Source: an uncultured Flammeovirgaceae bacterium (GTDB lineage: Bacteria; Bacteroidota; Bacteroidia; Cytophagales; Cyclobacteriaceae). Taken from it: DNA of 35,117 bases. Below are positions 17,301 to 23,588 of this stretch, piece by piece (the stretch's first letter is position 1; the number at the start of each line of letters is the position of its first letter). The notes beneath the pieces were generated by a model that ran no database searches, had not been told where the DNA came from, and worked only from the letters and a program-made list of their open reading frames with translations. The translations under genes were made by a program, and so were the position numbers. The stretch is from positions 1-35,117 of the forward strand of contig CALBPF010000359.1 in the NCBI GenBank assembly GCA_937899105.1, in the 5' to 3' direction.

Positions 17301-18511
17301 GCGATACCCTCAACTCCTATGGGTAATGAGAGTTTCTCCTCGAAATAAACGGGTTTTTTGGAGTTAATGGCCATTTTTATGTAGGTATCCCTTAGCGCAG
17401 CTTCCTCTTCCGAAAATTTTATAATGTCTCTATGAAATTTAGAAATTTCCATATTCATGATCTGATAGGCATGGAGCTGAGGATAGTTTTCAAGAATCCT
17501 GCCCATCACACGATCAGGTAATTTTTTAACCACATAAGTATCTTGATCCACAACTTGCATCAAACCAATAATATCTGTTGTATTGTTGTAGATGAGATCT
17601 AGCATCTTCTTTTGCTCTTGAATCTCAGTTAAGGCATCTTTTAGGCCGGTAGTACGCTTTAATACCTGCTTTCTGAGTAAGAAAACGTAGAGTATTAGTT
17701 GAACGAAACCCAGGAGTAGTAAGCCAAGAACAACCCATACCTCCGGAGGAATCAGATACGCTTCTTTTGGCGCCATATACTTACCAAGCGCATCATAGTA
17801 GAAAGAATCTTGTGAAGCTTTCTGTCTGCGGAGTTCATTGTCAAAAAGCTGTTTGTATTTATCTGCCTCACTCCATTTAGGAGAATACCCAAAACCTAAC
17901 TTAAAAGGAGAAAAAACTACTGCAGTTCGGACTACATCAAAGCGCTGAGCATTCAAATCTCCATATATTCTATTGATAACCCCGGCATCTACTTCCCCAT
18001 CTTCTATCAACCTGAATATTTCGTCATAGCTCTCTACAGTAACTAATTCACAACTAACGTCAATATCCGACATAATCTTTTTAAGGCCTTGCCTGGGACC
18101 ATTGATGAAATAGCTACCATCAATGACAGCAATTTTTTTTCTATTAAAATCTAACAACGTATTGAAATCAACATCTCTATTAGAGTAAACTGCCGCCCAT
18201 GTTGCTACGATACCTTCGTCGGCAAGAATATATTTCGATTTGTTTTCCCATGAGTCACCAGTTTCAGCTATAATGTCTATGACACCCTCATCAAGCCATT
18301 CATGACATTGTTTTGCAGAGCATTTTTTAAACTCCAATGTTAAATCGTGCTTAAGCGCTATATTTCTAAGTACTTCCACGCATAGACCGTCGAAGGTCCC
18401 GTCAGCTCGAACCATCATTAACGGTTCATTTTCGAATACTCCAACTGTAATCTGTTGAGCCTTGCTATTATGTATGACAAAAAAGAGTAAACAAAACAGT
18501 GCAGTTCTCAT
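14303..18511 (-). CDS. Sensor histidine kinase: periplasmic solute-binding domain, about seven PAS domains, HisKA_3
   Basis: 1402 residues from the ATG at 18511. A GTG at 18577 would add 22 residues before the signal peptide MRTALFCLLFFVIHNSKAQ, so I prefer the ATG. Order: signal peptide; a periplasmic SBP_bac_3-like domain (about 20-245, beginning VGVFENEPLMMVRADGTFDG); one transmembrane helix (about 257-279); a coiled coil; about seven PAS/PAC modules, several marked by NLPGMAWRL, NLPGMAYRL or NLPGMVYKC, or by AIEGAREGMWDW or AIEGARQGTWDW; then HisKA_3 with ELHDGLGQKL (phospho-His near 1209) and a HATPase with EAVNNILKYS and IEDDGIGF. Family knowledge: this class autophosphorylates and signals to a NarL-type regulator, here encoded with a 4-nt overlap. 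The ligand is unknown; the periplasmic domain resembles amino-acid-binding proteins. Confidence 0.93.
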   Translation of the reverse strand: MRTALFCLLFFVIHNSKAQQITVGVFENEPLMMVRADGTFDGLCVEVLRNIALKHDLTLEFKKCSAKQCHEWLDEGVIDIIAETGDSWENKSKYILADEGIVATWAAVYSNRDVDFNTLLDFNRKKIAVIDGSYFINGPRQGLKKIMSDIDVSCELVTVESYDEIFRLIEDGEVDAGVINRIYGDLNAQRFDVVRTAVVFSPFKLGFGYSPKWSEADKYKQLFDNELRRQKASQDSFYYDALGKYMAPKEAYLIPPEVWVVLGLLLLGFVQLILYVFLLRKQVLKRTTGLKDALTEIQEQKKMLDLIYNNTTDIIGLMQVVDQDTYVVKKLPDRVMGRILENYPQLHAYQIMNMEISKFHRDIIKFSEEEAALRDTYIKMAINSKKPVYFEEKLSLPIGVEGIAESAMIPICSKDEVTHIMFVSRDVTKEREMIEELRKNEEKMRLAVQTVPVMLDAFDEHGRIVVWNNKCEEVTGYSSEEIIGNPRAFEWLYPDEDYRNSLRSSWKESKNYEDETVITCKDGSKRTISWLHKASTNPIPGWHDWGIGIDITDRRVAESALVRSQQQLKSMMANLPGMAWRLNVDKDFTMIFVSDGVQELLNMSPEEFLSKGYKPSDFIMKEYHELVRAETFKSVESMTPSELVIPLEVDGQIKWVLDRFKPVKLSNGQIVIDGLLMDISDKLESEQRLQMAIEGAREGMWDWDIETNELKLNEYAIEMLGFNNKSIDNAFDRFFETLHPDDVEETKKALDNHLSGFTTYYEKEYRLGTKDGDWKWIQTRGRVVQRRSDGTPLRAIGTHIDINDRKVAEFALRDQEQLLSSMMSNLPGMAYRLDPDQDFEVIFVSEGSQSLFEISKEDFMRQGITLWDCTLPNYHDLVRSNYTSKVSYSSGGEHTIAVKTVSGGVKWVLDRFRVVEIDGKIVLDGILIDVTDKLESEKRLQLAIEGARQGTWDWNVETDDLSYNDYMARMLGYEPNEMQTKSKFFYDLLHPDDKKISVRKLKQYLRGESELFEEEYRIKTKSGKYKWIMTRGQVVTRNSKRRATRAIGVHIDIDDRKRAELALMENERMLSGLMSNLPGMVYKCENDPEWPIVFASEGILELAGYSARELESGEVKFADLSLDTNKEESYRRIQQAIRENRSYTLVYRIKTKHGEIKWVWEQGSSIPGTNLLEGFITDITDRVESEERIVGTIIDTEDNERKRISKELHDGLGQKLTTAALNLNALKRDISKEHKGFNKLINSLNSLNAAIRESRDIAHNLMPRSIDNFGYVPSVESMLADINSVSEIDFSFYQNLNRQRFDKKLEVHLYRITQEAVNNILKYSQATKVVIQLMKYDNELILTIEDDGIGFNKEAVFARGDNFGLRSMKTRTSSLSGDFNMDTAPNRGTIITVEIPLKLLVS

Positions 18512-18754
18512 ATCATAGGCCGTAAAATGACTAATACCATAAAAGTTAGCAAATAATAGGTCAAATAAGGGATACACTTATTTTATAATTTACGTGCTAC
18601 ACCTTAAAGGCCTTTGCTACGCTGTGCCCAACTTTGTATCATCAAAAAGAGAGAGAAAGTGGGGAAGATACAACTAAGGACGGAAAGTGTAGAGAGCAGT
18701 TGTTTAGCAAAATTTTTGAGTTAGTGTTGTTGGATGTTTGGGGTTAGATTAGTT

Positions 18755-18786
18755 AAAGGCTTCCTTAGGGAAGCCTTTTCTTTTTG
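18755..18786 (+). terminator. Rho-independent terminator without an annotated plus-strand gene
   Basis: 10-bp perfect stem AAAGGCTTCC / GGAAGCCTTT with loop TTAG, followed by TCTTTTTG on the plus strand. On the minus strand the stem is followed by only TTTAAC, so the plus orientation is favoured. No plus-strand gene precedes it, which points to a small RNA or an unannotated transcript. Confidence 0.7.
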
Positions 18787-18848
18787 TATCGCTTAACAAA
18801 TCCCCAGAATCTTACTCAATTCTATCCGGCAACATTAAATCCCTAACT

Positions 18849-18873
18849 AAAAAAGGGCTCCTCTCAGAGCCCT
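18849..18873 (-). terminator. Terminator of the small lipoprotein gene
   Basis: 7-bp stem AGGGCTC / GAGCCCT with a 6-nt loop; on the minus strand it is followed by a T-run read from the A-run at 18849-18854. It lies about 50 nt after the stop of the 38-residue lipoprotein gene and would also end transcripts from the DUF4249/TonB-receptor genes. Confidence 0.75.
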
Positions 18874-18925
18874 CAATTTAACCACTTCAACTTAACCAAA
18901 CTTTATTTTTTATCTTAGTTTTTAA

Positions 18926-19042
18926 CTAAACTGCTCTTTCTGATTTTTCTTTAGATACATCCTTCGTATACGTAGCACATGTATATGGGTAGCAAGATGA
19001 TAAAAGAATAGCCAGCACCACCATTAAAACTATAGACTTCAT
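18926..19042 (-). CDS. 38-residue predicted lipoprotein
   Basis: Short ORF from the ATG at 19042 to a TAG. The product begins MKSIVLMVVLAILLSSC, a complete lipoprotein signal peptide with lipobox LSSC (Cys17). Only about 22 residues follow the lipidated Cys: first YPYTCATYTKD, then a charged tail KEKSERAV. Basic residue, hydrophobic core and lipobox are all in place and a terminator follows, which makes a chance ORF unlikely. It lies 245 nt beyond the end of the DUF4249 gene on the same strand. The function is unknown. The second Cys five residues after the lipidated one followed by Ala-Thr-Tyr recalls the CPAY element of the larger lipoprotein at 31485-32330. Confidence 0.7.
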   Translation of the reverse strand: MKSIVLMVVLAILLSSCYPYTCATYTKDVSKEKSERAV

Positions 19043-19287
19043 TAACTCCTTATTTAGATATTACATTAACAAAAATCGTTTGATAAAATATAAAAAGAAA
19101 TACCGGAAGACACGTAATTTGTACTACGCGTAAATACTTAGTGGATAAGAAACAGGGAAGCGGCACACCAATTTTCAGATAAGAAACTTATGGCGATTCA
19201 AGACCAACGGTCGTAATTTGATGTTATCCAAAATATAGATACACCCCTAAATTTTCGGCGAAAAGATTTTTTTGTTTTTCCTGGGTT
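19043..19287. other. AT-rich spacer upstream of the small lipoprotein gene
   Basis: 245 nt between the end of the DUF4249 gene and the small lipoprotein gene. No ORF and no exact TAnnTTTG box were found on the minus strand. Apart from a short imperfect hairpin at about 19253-19265 (TTTTC GGC GAAAA), I see nothing in it. Confidence 0.4.
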
Positions 19288-20187
19288 TTACTCAGTAAGC
19301 TTTCTACCGCTGCCGGATACAGCTGCTACGTTAAAGTAACCTATAATATCTTCCCCGTTTTCATCTGCATTGATGATGTTAGAAGGTACGTTTTCAAATG
19401 GTTCTGCAAATATCTCATCAAACCCGCCATCTCGTTGTGTTTGAATCTGCAATTCCTGTAAAAAGAAAAATGCATCATTGGTTATTGAATGGATCTCAAC
19501 ATAGAGTGAATCACCTATTTCATAAGGCACTATCTCATCTAAATCTTCGTTAAGTGGATTTACAGAATCCTGTAGGGGCTGAATAAATACTACCCCGTCA
19601 ATAAGTCCTCCCTGGCTAAAACCTGCATCATAAGCTATGGTAAGATCAAACGGACGGTTTTGATAGATTCCGTTCTTAAAAGTTTTTATCCAGTATGTAT
19701 CTCCTTCTCCACGTGGATCGGCGCTCACAAATTCTCCATAGTAACCCTCGGGCTGAAACTGGTTCAGCTCCTCTTTAAAAGTGAATTTTATTGAGTCAAT
19801 TGTAGGAACTCGATTAATTTGTGAGATTGAAACATAAATTTCATCATTTACTTCTATCTGAAGCTGATATTCAGTTTCTATTTCACCTATACCATTTGCC
19901 GAAGTAGATGGATCCCAAACGTAATCGCCTGGGGTATTTCTCTCCTCAAAAATGAATGTCTCATTCGCGGAACTACTTACAACCACCGTGGCGCCACTTA
20001 CAGGTGGTGGTAGGCTAGAATCAAAATAGGGCTGCGCCATTGATAGCTTGATTATTTGTAACTCCGGTTTATTGTTTATCCAGGCATCTACCACCAATAC
20101 CGGCTCAGCTTCCTCTAATGTAACATCAATCGGGTCTTCACAACCTAATAAACCGGATGCCAGAACTATAATTGCTATTCTCTTCAC
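19288..20187 (-). CDS. DUF4249 lipoprotein (second receptor pair)
   Basis: 299 residues. Lipoprotein signal MKRIAIIVLASGLLGC (Cys16), followed by the DUF4249 opening EPVLVVDAWINNKPE and the beta-sandwich-like ISGATVVV-type strands (here VSGATVVVSSS). Family knowledge: DUF4249 proteins are Bacteroidota lipoproteins usually encoded right after a TonB-dependent receptor, with no defined biochemical activity. By analogy with SusD-like partners they may help in substrate capture, but that is inference. The gene starts 5 nt after the receptor stop, so the two are cotranscribed. Confidence 0.9.
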   Translation of the reverse strand: MKRIAIIVLASGLLGCEDPIDVTLEEAEPVLVVDAWINNKPELQIIKLSMAQPYFDSSLPPPVSGATVVVSSSANETFIFEERNTPGDYVWDPSTSANGIGEIETEYQLQIEVNDEIYVSISQINRVPTIDSIKFTFKEELNQFQPEGYYGEFVSADPRGEGDTYWIKTFKNGIYQNRPFDLTIAYDAGFSQGGLIDGVVFIQPLQDSVNPLNEDLDEIVPYEIGDSLYVEIHSITNDAFFFLQELQIQTQRDGGFDEIFAEPFENVPSNIINADENGEDIIGYFNVAAVSGSGRKLTE

Positions 20188-20192
20188 AGTAT

Positions 20193-22556
20193 CTAAAATT
20201 TGAAGTTATATGAAATGGATGGTACAGGCGCTCCTACTATTGAAAAGCGGGTAGCTTCTGTCTCTACGGGACTACCCAGATTCACCGCTCCCTGGTCTTG
20301 AGAGAAAAAAACAGAGAACGGATTCCTTCTTCCATAAACGTTATACAAGGACAGCACCAGTTCGTCTTTATTTTTTCTTTCTTTCCCTTTTTTAATGCGC
20401 TTCATTTGGATGATCATAGATAAATCCAGTCTATGGGTAGCAGGAATTCTTAAGTTATTTCTGGACTCCAAAGGATCATAACCGGCAACCATGCCCTGTT
20501 GAACGAAACGTAATGTAGGTGCCGTAACCGGTGCACCGCTTACATAGGTAAAATTAGCGGAGAATGATGTTCTATCATTAAGTTGATAATTTCCAAAAAC
20601 TTTGAGATTATGTGTTTGATCAAAACGTGTGGGGTACCATTCATTTCGATTGATGCCATCTACTTTAAGTTCTGATCTGCCTAAAGTATAACTTATCCAT
20701 CCTGTTAAATCACCTTTATTTTTCTTTACGCTAAACTCCAACCCATATGCCCTGCCATCCCCGGCTATCAGTTCTCCTTCTAAAAATTCATTTAAGAAAA
20801 TATCAGCGCCACGCACATATTCAACCTGGTTTCTATTATCTCTGTAATACCCCTCAATAGAAGCTTCAATATCATTACCGCGACCGAAATTTCTGAAATA
20901 ACCGAGGGCCCATTGATCACCTATTTGGGGTTCAATGTTATTCGTGCTGGGTGTCCATACATCAATAGGTGTAGAAGCCGCCGTGTTTGAAACCAAATGT
21001 ATATACTGAGCTGTTCGCATATAGCTGGCTTTAACTGAACCTTTACCTATTTGATATTTGACAGAAGCCCGCGGCTCCCAAGTGTAATAGCTTTTTATAA
21101 TTTCATTATTATCAAAGCTTCTAAAAAATGTTTGTTGTTGTCTAAAACCGGGCTCTATGGTTTCATAGTTGTACACAGAATCGACACCGAAGTAGTGGAA
21201 AGATGAGAAACGAAGGCCATACTTCAGTGTTAGCTTGTTATTTACCTTTTGGGTGTTATCAATATACAAAGCATTCTCAATTGACCACTTTTCATCTAAG
21301 CTAATATCAGTTACCAAGCCATCGGAAACAGCCACGGCTTCTGCAGGTTTAAAATCGTAAAGTGTAGATTCTCCTCCTATAAGTAACTCATTATTCGTAT
21401 TTATGAAGTAATTGAAATAGGGCTTAAACGTGTAGGTTAGAATTCGCGATTCCCAATCGAACTTGTCTAAATCGTTTTCCCCAAAAGCAAAACCGTAGTC
21501 ATAGGTAGAAACAAAGAAAGAAAAATTGGAAAACAGCCGATCTTTAAATAAGTGGTTCCATCTCAGCGTTCCGGTTAAGTTACCCCAATCAAAACCCTGC
21601 CTTTCATCAAAACGAAAGACATCCCTTCCAAAATAGCCCGATAAGAATAAACGATTCTTCTCATCCAGATTATAATTTACCTTTGTGGTAAGATCATAAA
21701 AGTACAGTGTAGCGTCACCGGTGAAAGGCGCAGCTAGGATATCAACATAAGATCGACGGCCGGCAACCAAAAAGCTGGCTTTATCTTTTTTAAGAGGCCC
21801 CTGAACCGCAAGCCTGCTAAATACTGTACCTACACCCCCGGAAACTTCCAGCTTTTTAGAATTCCCCTCTTTCATTCTCACGTCTAAAATAGAGGATAAA
21901 CGACCTCCATAATTGGCGGGGACTCCTCCCTTAATAAGCTTGACATCTTTGACAGCATCCGGATTAAACACCGAAAAAAAGCCAAAAAGATGAGAAGAAT
22001 TATAAACGGGTGCATCATCCAATAGTACAAGGTTTTGCCCTACGTTACCACCACGTACGTTAAAGCCTGATGACCCCTCTCCAACAGAACTGACGCCAGG
22101 AAGAAGTTGAATACTCCTTAACACATCTACTTCACCAAGAAATGCCGGGATCTTTTGAATAGTTTTTGCGTCGAGTTTGCTAACGCTCATTTCTACGCTG
22201 GTTACATTAGCTTCTTCATCCTCACCCAATACTACAATCTCATCAAGTTCGGTAGCTTCTGTCTTGAGTTCCACATCTAAGCGCCGGTTAGTAGTAAGGT
22301 CAATAGTTTTTACTACACTGTTATAACCGATATAGCTAAACTCAACCGTGTAAGTACCGGGCGGGAGTGTAACCGAATAATAACCATAAACATTAGCTGT
22401 AGTACCACCTGCTATTTCCTTAACTAGAACCGTGGCGCCGATCAATGCCTCTCCATTGGACACGTCTTTAACGTAGCCATTCAACGATACTTTTTGACCG
22501 AATAGAGCTTGAATACTAAAGAGACTCAACAAAAGACTTAAAAAGGTGATCTTCAC
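20193..22556 (-). CDS. TonB-dependent receptor with carboxypeptidase-regulatory-like domain (second pair)
   Basis: 787 residues. Signal peptide (MKITFLSLLLSLFSIQALFGQ), an N-terminal CarboxypepD_reg-like domain (about 22-108, with LNGYVKDVSNGEALIGATV), a plug domain (about 115-235, with GFNVRGGNVGQNLVLLDDAP and GGVPANYGGRLSSILDV) and a 22-strand-type barrel ending in SISYNFKF. Such receptors take up substrates across the outer membrane using TonB/ExbBD energy. No SusD gene is present; the partner is the DUF4249 lipoprotein after it. It aligns along its length with the receptor at 23589-25946. The substrate is unknown. Confidence 0.95.
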   Translation of the reverse strand: MKITFLSLLLSLFSIQALFGQKVSLNGYVKDVSNGEALIGATVLVKEIAGGTTANVYGYYSVTLPPGTYTVEFSYIGYNSVVKTIDLTTNRRLDVELKTEATELDEIVVLGEDEEANVTSVEMSVSKLDAKTIQKIPAFLGEVDVLRSIQLLPGVSSVGEGSSGFNVRGGNVGQNLVLLDDAPVYNSSHLFGFFSVFNPDAVKDVKLIKGGVPANYGGRLSSILDVRMKEGNSKKLEVSGGVGTVFSRLAVQGPLKKDKASFLVAGRRSYVDILAAPFTGDATLYFYDLTTKVNYNLDEKNRLFLSGYFGRDVFRFDERQGFDWGNLTGTLRWNHLFKDRLFSNFSFFVSTYDYGFAFGENDLDKFDWESRILTYTFKPYFNYFINTNNELLIGGESTLYDFKPAEAVAVSDGLVTDISLDEKWSIENALYIDNTQKVNNKLTLKYGLRFSSFHYFGVDSVYNYETIEPGFRQQQTFFRSFDNNEIIKSYYTWEPRASVKYQIGKGSVKASYMRTAQYIHLVSNTAASTPIDVWTPSTNNIEPQIGDQWALGYFRNFGRGNDIEASIEGYYRDNRNQVEYVRGADIFLNEFLEGELIAGDGRAYGLEFSVKKNKGDLTGWISYTLGRSELKVDGINRNEWYPTRFDQTHNLKVFGNYQLNDRTSFSANFTYVSGAPVTAPTLRFVQQGMVAGYDPLESRNNLRIPATHRLDLSMIIQMKRIKKGKERKNKDELVLSLYNVYGRRNPFSVFFSQDQGAVNLGSPVETEATRFSIVGAPVPSISYNFKF

Positions 22557-22741
22557 AATTATGATCGATTAGTCATAGGACATATACGCAGATAAATACA
22601 GTTACTATTTGAAATTGTTCTGCACAAAATAATAATTTGGATTTTATAAGTTAGCCTATCAAGCTTAAACGGTTAGAGAAAGCCTTAAATCGCCAATTAA
22701 GACATGCGTAAAACCAACCATTGTTTATATGGGCAGAGGGC

Positions 22742-23578
22742 TTAATCACCGGTAATTAAAATTTCATCTGTAACAACCGAGCTGGTTTGAAAAAAGCCCA
22801 GGCCACCGTTTGTGATATTTGTTCTGGGATTTACCGGGGGTGAACCAAAGAAACCACCGTCTCCGAGCAGCAGGTTAGTGAGGTCGTTATAATACAAAAA
22901 ACCGTTTCTTGAAATACTGTACATTTCAACTTTTGCCATATCTCCTATCGTATAATAACCGGCTGTAGGAACACCGTTTATCTCTTCTGCCAGCAGATCA
23001 TCGTCGCTGAAATATATATCCGTTGATTCATCTCGTAACAAACTGTCGTTACGATAAAATTTAAATAGATAAAAGTCTTTTCTGTCCTGAGGTTCTTTGG
23101 CATAAAACAAAACTTCGTAGAAGTACCCTTCGTCTTCAGGGTCTTCAAATTCATCTTCATCAATATCAACGGAAAGTGAATCAATTGCTGTAACAGGATT
23201 CAGTAAGTCTTTTCCCGTGTATACCTCATCTCCAACCGTTACCGATACGGTGTACTCCACACCAACATGGCCGGCAAACTGTTCATTGGAAATATAGTAT
23301 CCATTAAGATCCGGACTACCGGATGGGTTATGAGAATAACCTCTGAAATTACTTCTGCTATCTTGAACGAATACAAGGGCATCGGTAATAGGTTCGGTAG
23401 CCACGGTATCATAAAAGTCTACCGTTCGGGTTACTCTTACATAGTGAAATTCATTCTGGTCAGTAATTAACCCTTCAACAATTACTACAGGATCAGCTTG
23501 CCCGGAATCAATTACAATGGTCTCCTCACAGGAGGAAACTACAAGAAAAACTAAAAGTACTTTCAATATATTTTTCAT
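22742..23578 (-). CDS. DUF4249 lipoprotein (first receptor pair)
   Basis: 278 residues. Lipoprotein signal MKNILKVLLVFLVVSSC (Cys17), then DPVVIVEGLITDQNE and further DUF4249-like strands (ITDALVFVQDS, VGVEYTVSVTVGDEVYTGKD). A very acidic stretch (DIDEDEFEDPEDEG, about residues 135-149) stands out. The start is 10 nt after the receptor stop. It has the same layout as the gene at 19288-20187 but only modest sequence similarity, so the duplication is old. Confidence 0.9.
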   Translation of the reverse strand: MKNILKVLLVFLVVSSCEETIVIDSGQADPVVIVEGLITDQNEFHYVRVTRTVDFYDTVATEPITDALVFVQDSRSNFRGYSHNPSGSPDLNGYYISNEQFAGHVGVEYTVSVTVGDEVYTGKDLLNPVTAIDSLSVDIDEDEFEDPEDEGYFYEVLFYAKEPQDRKDFYLFKFYRNDSLLRDESTDIYFSDDDLLAEEINGVPTAGYYTIGDMAKVEMYSISRNGFLYYNDLTNLLLGDGGFFGSPPVNPRTNITNGGLGFFQTSSVVTDEILITGD

Positions 23579-23588
23579 GTGCTAAAGA

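Larger units (their letters stand above)
18512..18925. other. Intergenic region with two opposed terminators
   Basis: No convincing protein-coding gene. It lies beyond the start of the sensor kinase and beyond the end of the small lipoprotein gene. It contains a strong plus-strand terminator, a minus-strand terminator and, between about 18634 and 18703, inverted repeats that could fold. TTGTATC occurs twice (18634-18640 and 18784-18790), and its complement GATACAA occurs at 18667-18673. Confidence 0.6.

Noticed and set aside
18512..18577. GTG start 22 codons upstream in the sensor kinase
   Set aside because: It would put extra residues before a typical signal peptide beginning at the ATG at 18511.
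18731..18793. A 20-codon plus-strand ORF (starting at the ATG at about 18734) running through the terminator
   Set aside because: It spans the terminator hairpin, has no signal or recognisable composition, and is better explained by the RNA structure.
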